Positions 23,750 to 33,019 of a stretch of DNA of 64,000 nt are shown here, piece by piece. Each line of letters starts with the position of its first letter. The stretch's first letter is position 1. The translations under genes were made by a program, and so were the position numbers. The notes beneath the pieces are model-generated. The model was not told the DNA's origin, did no database searches, and saw only the letters and a program-made list of their open reading frames with translations. Source of the stretch: Roseateles subflavus (GTDB lineage Bacteria > Pseudomonadota > Gammaproteobacteria > Burkholderiales > Burkholderiaceae_C); NCBI RefSeq assembly GCF_030285365.1, contig NZ_JASVDS010000003.1, positions 705,284 through 769,283 of the forward strand, read 5' to 3'.

Positions 23750-25672
23750 ATGAGCTTTCCCTTGCTGCAGACCATTGACAGCCCCGCTGACCTGCGTCGC
23801 CTCCCGCGTGCGCAGCTCAAGCAGCTGGCGGACGAGCTGCGCGCCTATGTGCTGGAGAGCGTGTCCAAGACGGGCGGCCACCTGGGCTCCAACCTGGGCA
23901 CGGTCGAGCTGACCGTTGCGCTGCACTACGTCTTCAACACGCCGGAAGACCGCCTCGTGTGGGACGTGGGCCACCAGACCTACCCCCACAAGGTGCTGAC
24001 GGGTCGCCGCGACCGCATGCCCGGCCTGCGCCAGCTTGGCGGCATCAGCGGCTTCCCGCGCCGCGACGAGAGCGAGTACGACACCTTCGGGACCGGCCAT
24101 TCCTCCACCTCGATCTCGGCCGCGCATGGCATGGCCATGGCGGCCAAGATCAAGGGCGAGGACCGCAAGGCCGTGGCCATCATCGGCGACGGTGCCATGA
24201 CGGCCGGCATGGCCTTCGAGGCCCTCAACAACGCGGGCGTCGCGCACGGTGGCCTGATGGGCGACGTGCTGGTGATCCTGAACGACAACGACATGTCGAT
24301 CAGCCCGCCCGTCGGCGCCCTCAACAAGTACCTGGCCCGCCTGATGAGCGGCAGCTTCTATGCCGCCGCCCGCGAAGGCGCCAAGAGCGTGCTCAAGAAC
24401 ACGCCCCTGTACGAGTTCGCCCGCCGCTTCGAGGAGCACACCAAGGGCATGGTCGTGCCCGGCACGATCTTCGAGGAGTTCGGCTTCAACTACGTGGGCC
24501 CGATCGACGGCCACGACCTCGACTCGCTCATCCCCACGCTCGAGAACCTGCGCGACCGCGGCGGCCCGCAGTTCCTGCACGTGGTCACGAAGAAGGGCGC
24601 CGGCTACAAGCTCGCCGAGGCCGACCCGGTCAAGTACCACGCCGCCTCGGGCAAGTTCGACCCGGCGGTGGGCTTCGTCAAGTCGGCCACGCCGGCCAAG
24701 CCGACCTTCACCCAGATCTTCGGCGAGTGGCTCTGTGACATGGCCGAGCAGGACCCGCGCCTCGTCGGCATCACGCCGGCCATGCGCGAGGGCTCGGGCA
24801 TGGTGGAGTTCCACAAGCGCTTCCCCACGCGCTACCACGACGTCGGCATTGCCGAGCAGCATTCGGTGACCTTCGCCGCGGGCCTGGCCTGCGAGGGCCT
24901 GAAGCCCGTGGTGGCGATCTACTCGACCTTCCTGCAGCGCGCCTATGACCAGCTGGTCCATGACGTCGCCCTGCAGAACCTGGACGTGCTCTTCGCACTC
25001 GACCGCGCCGGCCTCGTGGGCGCGGACGGCGCCACGCACGCCGGCAACTACGACATCGCCTTCACCCGCTGCATCCCGCTCATGAGCGTGCTGACCCCGG
25101 CGGACGAGAACGAATGCCGCCAGGCGCTCTACACCGGCTACCAGCACGTGGGCCCGGTCACGGTGCGCTACCCGCGCGGTGCCGGCGTGGGCACGGCTAT
25201 CGAGAAGGACATGCAGGCCTGGCCCTGGGGCAAGGGCGAGATCCGTCGCGAGTCCGGCAAGGCCCAGGGCCGTGCGGGCGCGCCGCGCATCGCCATCCTG
25301 GCCTTCGGCACGGTGCTCTACCCGGCGCTGCAGGCCGCCGAGCAGCTGGACGCCACGGTGGCCAACATGCGCTTCGTGAAGCCGCTCGATGTGGACCTCG
25401 TCCGCCAGCTGGCCGAGAGCCACGACGCTTTCGTGACCGTCGAGGAAGGCTGCATCATGGGCGGCGCCGGCAGTGCCGTGATGGAGGCCCTGCAGGCGAT
25501 GGGCCTGAACCTGCCCGTGCTGCAGCTGGGCCTGCCTGACCAGTTCGTCGAGCATGGCGACCCGGCCAAGCTGATGGCCCAGTGCGGGCTCGATGCCGCC
25601 GGCATCGCCCAGTCCATCCTGCAGCGTTTCGGCGCGCGACCCGAGCTGCTGCGCCCGGCCGCGAACGAGTGA
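23750..25672 (+). CDS. dxs: 1-deoxy-D-xylulose-5-phosphate synthase
   Basis: A 640-residue TPP-dependent transketolase-like enzyme, the first step of the MEP isoprenoid pathway (pyruvate plus glyceraldehyde-3-phosphate). Visible elements are [14 protein letters not shown] (catalytic His region), the TPP motif [15 protein letters not shown] through NDNDMSIS, and the pyrimidine-domain block [17 protein letters not shown]. The C-terminal transketolase domain is complete. Length is normal. It is the third gene of the xseB-ispA-dxs operon. Confidence 0.97.
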   Translation: MSFPLLQTIDSPADLRRLPRAQLKQLADELRAYVLESVSKTGGHLGSNLGTVELTVALHYVFNTPEDRLVWDVGHQTYPHKVLTGRRDRMPGLRQLGGISGFPRRDESEYDTFGTGHSSTSISAAHGMAMAAKIKGEDRKAVAIIGDGAMTAGMAFEALNNAGVAHGGLMGDVLVILNDNDMSISPPVGALNKYLARLMSGSFYAAAREGAKSVLKNTPLYEFARRFEEHTKGMVVPGTIFEEFGFNYVGPIDGHDLDSLIPTLENLRDRGGPQFLHVVTKKGAGYKLAEADPVKYHAASGKFDPAVGFVKSATPAKPTFTQIFGEWLCDMAEQDPRLVGITPAMREGSGMVEFHKRFPTRYHDVGIAEQHSVTFAAGLACEGLKPVVAIYSTFLQRAYDQLVHDVALQNLDVLFALDRAGLVGADGATHAGNYDIAFTRCIPLMSVLTPADENECRQALYTGYQHVGPVTVRYPRGAGVGTAIEKDMQAWPWGKGEIRRESGKAQGRAGAPRIAILAFGTVLYPALQAAEQLDATVANMRFVKPLDVDLVRQLAESHDAFVTVEEGCIMGGAGSAVMEALQAMGLNLPVLQLGLPDQFVEHGDPAKLMAQCGLDAAGIAQSILQRFGARPELLRPAANE

Positions 25673-25817
25673 GGCGGGGCCCGGGCCGCGGCTCGCGCGG
25701 CCGCCGCCTGAAGTCACGCGGTCGGCGTTTTTAGAGACCTTGCCCGCACGGGGTTTCCCCTGGCCGTGTCATGCTTGCGGCTTCCGGCGCCATCCCGGCC
25801 GGCCGCTCCAGAATTCT

Positions 25818-26612
25818 ATGAACCAAGTCACCAGCAGCCTCCACATCCCCGACACCCAGAGCGAGCGCGACGAGCGCCACCTCGTGATCCAGCGCGTCGG
25901 GGTCAAGGAGGTGCGCTATCCGCTGCAGCTGCGCCTGGGCAAGGATGCCCAGCCGACCGTCGGGACCTGGGCGCTGGACGTGCTGCTGCCGGCCGAGAAG
26001 AAGGGCACGCACATGTCCCGCTTCGTGGCCTGGCTGGATGCGCTGAAGGACCCGCTGGACGCCGGCGTGCTGCGCAGCCTGCACGAGCAGATGCTGGCGA
26101 AGCTGGAGGCGCGCGACGGCCGCATCGAGGTGCGATTCACCTTCTTCCTGCGCAAGCGGGCGCCGGTGTCGGGCATCGAGAGTCTGCTCGACTACGAAGG
26201 CGCCTTCATCACCGAGACCCGTGACGGCCGCAGCCGTGTGTGGCTGGAAATCGCGGCGCCGGTGAAGAGCCTGTGCCCCTGCTCCAAGGAAATCTCCGAC
26301 TACGGCGCCCACAACCAGCGCTCGCGGGTCACCATCCGCGTCGAGCTGCTCGACGACAGTCTGGGCCTGGCCGAGCTGGTCCGTGTGGCCGAGCAGAGCG
26401 CTTCCAGCGAGATCTGGCCGCTGCTCAAGCGCGCCGATGAGAAGTGGATCACCGAGCACGCCTACGAGAACCCCAAGTTCGTCGAGGACCTCGTGCGCGA
26501 CGTGGCCCTGCGGCTGAATGCCGAGCCGCGCATCGGCGCCTACCGGGCCGAGGTCGAGAACTTCGAGTCCATCCACAACCACAGCGCCTACGCCTGCATC
26601 GAGCGCTGCTGA
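25818..26612 (+). CDS. folE2: GTP cyclohydrolase FolE2 (type IB)
   Basis: A 264-residue GCYH-IB enzyme that converts GTP to dihydroneopterin triphosphate for folate or queuosine synthesis. Family motifs are [10 protein letters not shown], the catalytic cysteine in [19 protein letters not shown], and the C-terminal [13 protein letters not shown]. The type IB enzyme does not strictly need zinc and often substitutes for FolE under zinc limitation; no clear Zur box was recognised upstream. It is 145 bases after dxs and has a strong terminator of its own, so a separate promoter is possible. Confidence 0.93.
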   Translation: MNQVTSSLHIPDTQSERDERHLVIQRVGVKEVRYPLQLRLGKDAQPTVGTWALDVLLPAEKKGTHMSRFVAWLDALKDPLDAGVLRSLHEQMLAKLEARDGRIEVRFTFFLRKRAPVSGIESLLDYEGAFITETRDGRSRVWLEIAAPVKSLCPCSKEISDYGAHNQRSRVTIRVELLDDSLGLAELVRVAEQSASSEIWPLLKRADEKWITEHAYENPKFVEDLVRDVALRLNAEPRIGAYRAEVENFESIHNHSAYACIERC

Positions 26613-26685
26613 GGCCGCCGACGGTGGCCCGGACACCACAGCCGGGTCTCGGGACTTGCCCGAAGCTGCACCGCGAACGGTGACA

Positions 26686-26720
26686 TTCGGCCGCTCCGCC
26701 CCCCGGAGCGGCCGAATTTT
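26686..26720 (+). terminator. Strong intrinsic terminator after folE2
   Basis: A 13-bp perfect stem (ATTCGGCCGCTCC/GGAGCGGCCGAAT) with a six-base loop is followed by TTTTCTT. Confidence 0.9.
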
Positions 26721-26823
26721 CTTCGGCGCCCCGTCCAGTCCAATCAAGGACCAGCTGGGCCCGGGGTCTGCGGGTCATCACGGAGGAGCGTCTGTGCGCT
26801 CATCGCCCAGCGACCATGGCTAG

Positions 26824-26873
26824 GCGGGCATGCCCGCGCCCGCGTTCGTCAATGGCGAACATGACGTTCGTCA
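26824..26873. promoter_or_regulatory. Palindrome and phased direct repeats upstream of the TonB-dependent receptor
   Basis: The 14-bp palindrome GCGGGCATGCCCGC (26824-26837) is followed by two direct GTTCGTCA repeats (26844-26851 and 26866-26873), 22 bases apart, with CGAAC (26856-26860) in inverse orientation between them. Such phasing suits a regulator site, but none is identified. The rest of the 400-base gap before the receptor shows nothing else clear. Confidence 0.35.
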
Positions 26874-27120
26874 CGGGGCGCGGTTAGCGCAGTTCCTGCC
26901 GGTCCGCCAGGGGGCTGGGCCGCGAACGTGGCACGCCGGCCTCACTGTTTTGCTGCCGGAACTCAGCGAAACATTCGGCGCCCGTCTCCAAAGAATGGCG
27001 ACGCCAGACAGCGGAACTCTCGAAGTCCGCGTGTGGCAAGCGCCGCATCGGTCGCCCGACCGGTGCATGGGACGAGGGACAGGCCACGCCGAGCGCGGGC
27101 CTCACGCAGGAGTACTTCCA

Positions 27121-29745
27121 ATGAATCAGTCGTTGAGCCAGCGCCCGCGCTGGGTTCTGGGTGCCGTGGCCGCTGCGGCCCTGGCGTGCACGGCCGCCGT
27201 GGCGGACGAAGCCCCCAAGCAGCTGGAGCGCGTCGTCATCGTCGGCTCGAACCTCAAGCGCATCGACGCCGAAGGCCCGTCGCCGATCCAGGTGTACAAG
27301 CGCGCCGACATCGAGGCCACCGGGGCCACCACGCTGGTGGACGCGCTCTTCACCATGAGCTCGACCACCGGCGGCTTCGACGGCAGCGACAGCAACTCCT
27401 TTGCCCCCGGCGCCGCGGCCGTGGCGCTGCGCGGCATGGGCGAGAAGAACGTGCTCGTGCTGCTGAACGGCCGTCGCCTGGCCAACTATGGCTTTGCCCA
27501 GGGCACCGACTCGACCTTCGTGGACCTGAACAGCCTGCCGCTGTCGGCCATCGACGAAATCCAGGTCCTGCGTGACGGGGCGTCCGCCATCTACGGCTCG
27601 GACGCCGTGGCGGGCGTGATCAACTTCGTCACCCGTCGAGACTTCAAGGGCCTGGAGCTGGGGGCCAAGTACTCGCAGAACACGGCCGGGGACCTGAAGA
27701 CCGGCTCGGCCAATCTGACGGCGGGCTTTGGCGACCTCGCCCGCGACCGCTTCAACCTGCTGGCCACGCTGGACCTGTTCCAGCGCGGTGCCAAGATCGC
27801 CGGCAAGCACGAGTTCACCCGCACCAATGACCTGCGCCCCCTCGGCGGCCAGGACAACCGTGCCACCACGCGGGGCCCGGGCTCCTACTACAACGCGGGG
27901 ACGGGCGCGCGCCATGCCATGCCGGGTTGCGTCGCACCGTCCGTCGTGGAGGTGGATGACCGGGGCGATGAATACTGCCGCACGGACGTGGACCCGGCGA
28001 CCCAGCTCTCGCCCCGGCTGAACCGGGCCACCGGCATCGTCGTCGGCACCCTGGAACTCGGCAAGGACACGCAGCTCTTCGGTGAGCTCTCGCTGAACCG
28101 CAACAAGGCGACCTGGGCCGACGGCTTCCAGAGCATCGAGACCTACCAGGCCGACCGCTACATCATGCCCGACTGGGGCTCCTACAAGGACGCGCTGGGC
28201 CAGGGCGATCCGCTCATGGTGTTCCGCTCGGTGTACGAGGCCGGCCAGTCGCAGTCGCGCATGGTGTCTGACAACAGCCGCCTGCTGGTGGGCGCGCGCG
28301 GCGCGATCGGCGCCTACGACTGGGAAGCGGCCGCCAGCGCCAGCCGCAATGCGCTGTCGCTGACCCAGGATGGCCTGCTCAAGCGCGACGCCGTCACGCA
28401 GGCCCTGGAGACCGGCAGCTACGACCCCTTCGCACTGAAGAACCCCGAATCGGCCTGGCGCCCGCTGCTGACGTCGGTGGAGCGCACCGCCTCGTCCCGG
28501 CTGAGTACCCTGGACGCGAAGATCAGCAACCCCGAGGCCTTCCAGCTCGGCGGCCCCGTGGGCGTCGCTGCAGGCGTGCAGTTCATGAGCGAGTCCATGC
28601 GTGACACGCCGGACGCCCAGATCCAGGCGCACAACATCGAGAACTACGGGGGCACCGGCTCCGACGGCAGCCGCCGCGTGAGCTCGGCCTTCGTCGAGGT
28701 GAGCCTGCAGCCGGTCAAGAAGCTGGAGGTGCAGCTGGCCCTGCGCAGCGACCACTACAGCGACTTCGGCAGCACGGTGAACCCGAAGGTGGCTGTCGCC
28801 TTCCGGCCGACGCAGAGCGTCCTGCTGCGCGGGGGCTACAACACGGCCTTCAAGGCCCCGACCCTGCCGCAGATGCACATGGCCCAGACCACGGCGTACT
28901 CCTCCGGCGTGGCCGACTGGATCCGCTGCCGCCCGCTGGGCTACGGCCCCGACCAGTGCCACTACTACCCGAAGATGCTGCTGGTCTCGAACACGGAGCT
29001 GAAGCCCGAGAAGACCAAGATCGCCTCGTTCGGCGCGGTGTTCAACCCGACCCGCGACTTCCTGCTCAGCCTGGACTACTACCACCTCGAGCAGCGTGAC
29101 GCGATCCAGCTGCTGGATGGCCAGTACCTGCTGGACCACGAGTTCGACACCCCGGGCTTTGACAAGCTGGTGATCCGCGATCCGCGCAATCCGGCGCTGG
29201 AGGCGCGCTACCCCGGCCTGCGCCATGGCCGCCTCAACACCATCGTCACGCCCTTCATCAACGTGGGCCGCGTGAAGACGGACGGCATGGACCTGGAAGG
29301 CCGCTACGCCTTCGACGTGGCCGGGGGCCGGGTCTCGGTGCGCAACGAGCTGAACTACCAGTTCCACTTCAAGCAGTCGGACGTGCAGGACCAGGATCCG
29401 ACCGAGCGCCTGGACAGCTACTACCGCCCCAAGTGGCGCAATGTGCTGAGCCTGGGTTACGAGCGGGGCGCCTGGGGCGGCACCCTGCGTGCCAACACCA
29501 GCGCGAGCGTGCTGAACATCGACGACCCGACGCACATCCAGGACGGCCAGACGGTGGATCGCCTGCCGAGCTACACGACGCTCGACGTCAACGTCCGGTA
29601 CAAGGGCTTCAAGAACATGGTCGTGAATGCCGGCATCTCGAACCTGACGGACAAGCGCCCGCGCTTCGCCACGCAGTACGGCAGCTTCCTGGATGGCACC
29701 GACGGCCCCAACGCCTACGTCAGCGTCCGCTACAGCTTCTACTGA
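27121..29745 (+). CDS. TonB-dependent outer-membrane receptor
   Basis: An 874-residue receptor. Residues 1-28 are a Sec signal peptide (RWVLGAVAAAALACTAAVADE). The plug domain holds VIVGSNLKRIDAEGPSPIQV, NVLVLLNGRRLANYG and QVLRDGASAIYGSDAVAGVINF. A 22-strand-type barrel follows, ending in a terminal aromatic (SVRYSFY), the outer-membrane insertion signature. It imports a ligand using TonB energy; the substrate is unknown and no transport genes are adjacent. AGGAG eight bases upstream fixes the start, although the frame is open for a further 290 bases upstream. Confidence 0.93.
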   Translation: MNQSLSQRPRWVLGAVAAAALACTAAVADEAPKQLERVVIVGSNLKRIDAEGPSPIQVYKRADIEATGATTLVDALFTMSSTTGGFDGSDSNSFAPGAAAVALRGMGEKNVLVLLNGRRLANYGFAQGTDSTFVDLNSLPLSAIDEIQVLRDGASAIYGSDAVAGVINFVTRRDFKGLELGAKYSQNTAGDLKTGSANLTAGFGDLARDRFNLLATLDLFQRGAKIAGKHEFTRTNDLRPLGGQDNRATTRGPGSYYNAGTGARHAMPGCVAPSVVEVDDRGDEYCRTDVDPATQLSPRLNRATGIVVGTLELGKDTQLFGELSLNRNKATWADGFQSIETYQADRYIMPDWGSYKDALGQGDPLMVFRSVYEAGQSQSRMVSDNSRLLVGARGAIGAYDWEAAASASRNALSLTQDGLLKRDAVTQALETGSYDPFALKNPESAWRPLLTSVERTASSRLSTLDAKISNPEAFQLGGPVGVAAGVQFMSESMRDTPDAQIQAHNIENYGGTGSDGSRRVSSAFVEVSLQPVKKLEVQLALRSDHYSDFGSTVNPKVAVAFRPTQSVLLRGGYNTAFKAPTLPQMHMAQTTAYSSGVADWIRCRPLGYGPDQCHYYPKMLLVSNTELKPEKTKIASFGAVFNPTRDFLLSLDYYHLEQRDAIQLLDGQYLLDHEFDTPGFDKLVIRDPRNPALEARYPGLRHGRLNTIVTPFINVGRVKTDGMDLEGRYAFDVAGGRVSVRNELNYQFHFKQSDVQDQDPTERLDSYYRPKWRNVLSLGYERGAWGGTLRANTSASVLNIDDPTHIQDGQTVDRLPSYTTLDVNVRYKGFKNMVVNAGISNLTDKRPRFATQYGSFLDGTDGPNAYVSVRYSFY

Positions 29746-29784
29746 TGCCTGCGGCGGGGCCTTCGTGGCCCCGTCCGGACAGCC

Positions 29785-29808
29785 AAGGCCCGCCTCGCGG
29801 GCCTTTTT
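29785..29808 (+). terminator. Intrinsic terminator after the TonB-dependent receptor
   Basis: The stem GGCCCGC/GCGGGCC is followed by TTTTTC. A second hairpin, GGGGCC-TTCGT-GGCCCC (29756-29772), precedes it. It touches the 3' end of the convergent lysR gene. Confidence 0.85.
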
Positions 29809-30767
29809 CATGGCGAGTCGCCGCGGCCGCCGCCACTGGCCTCCTTGAGCTGGGTGTCCAGGCGCTGCCGGACCTCGTCGGCCTGCCGGCGCAGGCCCTG
29901 CACGAAGGCCGGCAGCTGCGCGTGCCGGCTGCGCAGCTGCGGCTGCACGAGGTACACGCGGTAGGGCACCGACACCGTGAGGCGCCGCAGCTGCAGGCCG
30001 CGCCCGCTGAAGCTCAGGGCCGTCAGCGGGTTGAGGACGCTCACGCCGAGGCCCTGGCGCACGCACTCGCAGATGGCGGCGGCGCTGGGCGTCTCGAGCT
30101 GCAGGCGCCGCCCGACGCCGGCCGCCTCGAAGAGCGCATCCAGCTGCAGGCGGTAGGGATCCTGGCTGGCGAGGCTGATGAAGGCCGCGTCGTGCAGGTC
30201 GTCCAGTGCGAGCTGTGCGCGGGCCAGCAGCGGATGCCCATCCGGCAGCACGCAGACCTCGTCGGCCTCGAACAGGAGCTCCCCCCGCGTGCCCGCGGGC
30301 GCCTGCGCCTGCTCAGTCAGCCCGAGGTCGAAGCGCTGCTCGCTGAGCCATTCCTCAAGCAGCGGCGACTCCTGTGGCGTGATGCGCACGCGACCTTCCG
30401 GGGCCAGGTCTTGCCAGCGCCGGCAGGCGCCAGGCAGCAGGGCCTGCGTGAGGGCCGGCAGGCTGAGCACCTCCAGCACCGAGTCCTGGCCCTGCGCCAG
30501 TGAACGCGCGCGCTGCACGATGCGGTCCAGACCCGCGTAGCTGCGCTGCACCTCCTCGAAGAGCACCAGCGCGGCCTGCGTCGCTTTGAGCCGGCCCCGG
30601 ACGCGGTCGAAGAGGGCGTAGCCCAGCAGGTACTCCAGGCGGGCGAGCTCCCGGCTCAGTGTGGGCTGCGAGGTGTGCAGGCTGCGCGCCGCCTCGCTCA
30701 CGCCGCCGCTGAGCATCAGCGCGCGGAAGATCTCGATGTGCCGGTGGCTGATCAAGGCGTGGTTCAT
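29808..30767 (-). CDS. lysR: LysR, transcriptional activator of lysA
   Basis: A 319-residue LysR-type regulator. It resembles E. coli LysR itself across its length: RHIEIFRALMLSGGVSEAA, LHTSQPTLSRELARLE, LFEEVQRSYAGLDRIV, PQESPLLEEWLSEQRFDLGL and SVLNPLTALS. The N-terminal winged helix is followed by a two-lobed effector domain that senses diaminopimelate or lysine status in the E. coli protein. It is divergent from lysA with 106 bases between the starts, as in E. coli. This context makes lysA its target. A longer upstream frame exists; 30767 matches the family start. Confidence 0.92.
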   Translation of the reverse strand: MNHALISHRHIEIFRALMLSGGVSEAARSLHTSQPTLSRELARLEYLLGYALFDRVRGRLKATQAALVLFEEVQRSYAGLDRIVQRARSLAQGQDSVLEVLSLPALTQALLPGACRRWQDLAPEGRVRITPQESPLLEEWLSEQRFDLGLTEQAQAPAGTRGELLFEADEVCVLPDGHPLLARAQLALDDLHDAAFISLASQDPYRLQLDALFEAAGVGRRLQLETPSAAAICECVRQGLGVSVLNPLTALSFSGRGLQLRRLTVSVPYRVYLVQPQLRSRHAQLPAFVQGLRRQADEVRQRLDTQLKEASGGGRGDSP

Positions 30768-30873
30768 GGCTTGAGCATATCCATTTTGAATTGATTGTGA
30801 ACAAGATGCTATTTGCTGATATGGATTGCGCGCGGCATGCTGCGAGGCATCCCGATCCTTCCTGGTGCCGACC
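30768..30873. promoter_or_regulatory. lysR-lysA divergent control region
   Basis: The region is markedly AT-rich for this DNA. It holds the imperfect symmetric pair CATATCCAT (30776-30784) and GATATGGAT (30818-30826), in which ATCCAT/ATGGAT are exact inverted repeats. It is the expected location of LysR binding; individual -35/-10 elements are not clear. Confidence 0.5.
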
Positions 30874-32118
30874 ATGACCCTGCCCCTGAACCCCGCCCGC
30901 ATCCAGCAACTGGCCCAGCAGTTCGGCACGCCGCTGTGGACCTACGACGCGCCCACCATCCGCGAGCGCATCAATGCACTGAAGTCCTTCGACACCATCC
31001 GCTTCGCGCAGAAGGCCTGCTCCAACACCCACCTGCTGCGCCTCATGCGCGAGCAGGGCGTGAAGGTGGATGCCGTTTCACGCGGCGAGATCCTGCGTGC
31101 CCTGGCCGCCGGCTACCAGCCCGGCACGCCCGCGCAGGAGATCGTCTTCACCGCCGACCTGCTGGATCGTGCGACGCTGGACACGGTCGTCGAGCACCGC
31201 ATCCCTGTGAATGCCGGCTCCATCGACATGCTGCGCCAGCTGGGCCCGCGCTCGGCCGCTCACCCGGTGTGGCTGCGCATCAACCCCGGCTTCGGCCACG
31301 GCCACAGCAACAAGACCAACACCGGCGGCGAGCACAGCAAGCACGGGATCTGGCACGCGGAGCTGGGCGCGGCGCTGGCCGAGGTGAAGGCGCAGGGCCT
31401 GCAGCTCTACGGCCTGCACATGCACATCGGCTCCGGCGTGGACTACCGCCACCTGGCCCAGGTCTGCGACGCCATGGTCGATCTGGTGAAGCAGGTGAAG
31501 GCCGCGGGCCTGGACCTGCAGGCGATCTCCAGCGGCGGCGGGCTCTCCATTCCCTACCGCGAAGGCGATCCGGTGGTGGACACCGCGCACTACTTCGGCC
31601 TGTGGGACACCGCCCGCCAGCAGGCCGGCGCGCTGCTGGGGCACGCCCTGCACCTGGAGATCGAGCCGGGACGCTACCTGGTGGCCGAGTCCGGCAGCCT
31701 GATCACCGAGGTGCGCGCCGTCAAGGATGCGGGCCGCAATCACTTCATGATGGTGGATGCCGGCTTCAACGAGCTGATGCGCCCCGCCATGTACGGCGCC
31801 TTCCACGCCATGAGCCTGGTCCCGGCCGACGCCGCGGCGCGCCCGTCGCGCCCCACGGTCGTGGCCGGTCCGCTGTGCGAGTCGGGGGATGTCTTCACCC
31901 AGGGCGATGGTGGCGAGGTGCAGCCGCAGCCGCTGCCGCAGGCCCGCGTGGGCGACCTGCTGGTGATCCATGACACCGGGGCCTATGGCGCCTCGATGTC
32001 CAGCAACTACAACTCCCGCCCCCTGATCGCCGAGGTGCTGCTGGACGGCGAGACGGCCCGCCTCATCCGCCGCCGCCAGACGGTGGAGGAGCTGCTGGCC
32101 CTGGAAACCGGCCTGTGA
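30874..32118 (+). CDS. lysA: Diaminopimelate decarboxylase
   Basis: A 414-residue PLP fold-III decarboxylase that converts meso-diaminopimelate to lysine. Visible features are the PLP lysine in FAQKACSNTHLLR, INPGFGHGHSNKTNTGGEHSKHG, HMHIGSG, EPGRYLVAESG, the catalytic cysteine in GPLCESGDVF and NYNSRP near the end. It resembles the E. coli enzyme type rather than the longer Pseudomonas type, in keeping with its LysR partner. The ATG at 30874 is preferred to the upstream 30826 ATG, which lies within the regulatory region. Confidence 0.95.
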   Translation: MTLPLNPARIQQLAQQFGTPLWTYDAPTIRERINALKSFDTIRFAQKACSNTHLLRLMREQGVKVDAVSRGEILRALAAGYQPGTPAQEIVFTADLLDRATLDTVVEHRIPVNAGSIDMLRQLGPRSAAHPVWLRINPGFGHGHSNKTNTGGEHSKHGIWHAELGAALAEVKAQGLQLYGLHMHIGSGVDYRHLAQVCDAMVDLVKQVKAAGLDLQAISSGGGLSIPYREGDPVVDTAHYFGLWDTARQQAGALLGHALHLEIEPGRYLVAESGSLITEVRAVKDAGRNHFMMVDAGFNELMRPAMYGAFHAMSLVPADAAARPSRPTVVAGPLCESGDVFTQGDGGEVQPQPLPQARVGDLLVIHDTGAYGASMSSNYNSRPLIAEVLLDGETARLIRRRQTVEELLALETGL

Positions 32119-32139
32119 AGGCCGCGTGACAGGGAATTT

Positions 32140-32248
32140 CTATCGAATCGTCCATTTGATAGGGGTGTTCAATAGCCAGGGCCAATAGGGGCGATTTGAT
32201 AAATCAAAGCTAAGGGACTCGGGATGACCATAAGATTCAGTCCATCCC
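32140..32248 (+). promoter_or_regulatory. ahpC promoter region with 13-bp-phased ATAG repeats
   Basis: ATAG occurs at 32159, 32172 and 32185, exactly 13 bases apart, and GATA follows at 32198. The dyad TTTGAT-AA-ATCAAA is at 32195-32208. A -10-like TAAGAT is at 32231-32236, with no good -35, so activator control is plausible (OxyR is the usual one for ahpC). The spacing does not match the classic OxyR tetrad ATAG-N7-CTAT. Confidence 0.4.
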
Positions 32249-32273
32249 AACAACCCCACAGCGGAGATTCCCG

Positions 32274-32837
32274 ATGTCCCTGATCAACACCCAAGTCCAG
32301 CCCTTCAAGACCGAAGCCTTCCACAACGGCAAGTTCGTTGAAGTGACCGAAGCCAGCCTGAAGGGCAAGTGGTCGGTGCTGGTGTTCATGCCCGCCGCCT
32401 TCACCTTCAACTGCCCGACCGAAGTCGAGGACGCGGCCGACCAGTACGCCGAATTCCAGAAGGCCGGTGCCGAGATCTACATCGTCACGACCGACACGCA
32501 CTTCTCGCACAAGGTGTGGCACGAGACCTCCCCCGCCGTGGGCAAGGCCAAGTTCCCGCTGGTGGGCGACCCCACCCACAAGCTGACCCGCGCCTTCGGC
32601 GTGCACATCGAGGAAGAAGGCCTGGCCCTGCGCGGCACCTTCGTGATCAACCCCGAAGGCGTGATCAAGACCGCCGAAGTGCATGACAACGCCATCGCCC
32701 GCGACATGAAGGAAACGCTGCGCAAGCTGCGCGCCGCCCAGTACGTCGCCAGCCATCCCGGCCAGGTCTGCCCCGCCAAGTGGAACGAAGGCGCCAAGAC
32801 CCTGACCCCCTCGCTGGACCTGGTCGGCAAGATCTGA
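32274..32837 (+). CDS. ahpC: Alkyl hydroperoxide reductase subunit C (peroxiredoxin)
   Basis: A 187-residue typical 2-Cys peroxiredoxin. The peroxidatic cysteine lies in FTFNCPTEVEDAA, an unusual Asn where Val is common, and the resolving cysteine in GQVCPAKW. It reduces H2O2 and organic hydroperoxides and is itself reduced by AhpF, encoded 182 bases downstream on the same strand. CGGAG lies seven bases before the ATG. Confidence 0.96.
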   Translation: MSLINTQVQPFKTEAFHNGKFVEVTEASLKGKWSVLVFMPAAFTFNCPTEVEDAADQYAEFQKAGAEIYIVTTDTHFSHKVWHETSPAVGKAKFPLVGDPTHKLTRAFGVHIEEEGLALRGTFVINPEGVIKTAEVHDNAIARDMKETLRKLRAAQYVASHPGQVCPAKWNEGAKTLTPSLDLVGKI

Positions 32838-32927
32838 CCCCAGTGACGCCTGTCCGTTTGTCGTGAGACAGACCCCCGCCGCCGGCCCGCACGGGCTGGC
32901 GGCCCTCCCAGCGCGCATCGAGCGACG

Positions 32928-32964
32928 CTGAAAGCGCCCCGGCGGCCCCGGCGGGTGTTTTCAG
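32928..32964 (+). other. Intercistronic hairpin between ahpC and ahpF
   Basis: A 12-bp stem, CTGAAAGCGCCC/GGGTGTTTTCAG with two G-U pairs, encloses a 13-base loop. There is no T-run after it. It may stabilise the ahpC message or cause partial termination, giving more AhpC than AhpF. Confidence 0.45.
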
Positions 32965-33019
32965 GGTGGCTTGGATGGCCACATCTGTACGAAACACACG
33001 CAAGGAAAGAGAGCCCGCC

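Noticed and set aside
26830..27120. N-terminal extension of the TonB-dependent receptor frame
   Set aside because: The signal peptide begins at 27121 directly after AGGAG. The extension lacks coding character and overlaps likely regulatory repeats.
26884..30066. Very long minus-strand open frame opposite the TonB-dependent receptor
   Set aside because: Composition is that of an antisense shadow in GC-rich DNA (runs of His, Arg, Val, Gln). It has no recognisable domain and the plus strand encodes a clear receptor.
32140..32200. Classic OxyR site at ahpC
   Set aside because: CTAT and ATAG tetranucleotides are present, but their spacing (N15 and 13-base periodicity) does not fit the ATAG-N7-CTAT array, so only a general promoter call was made.
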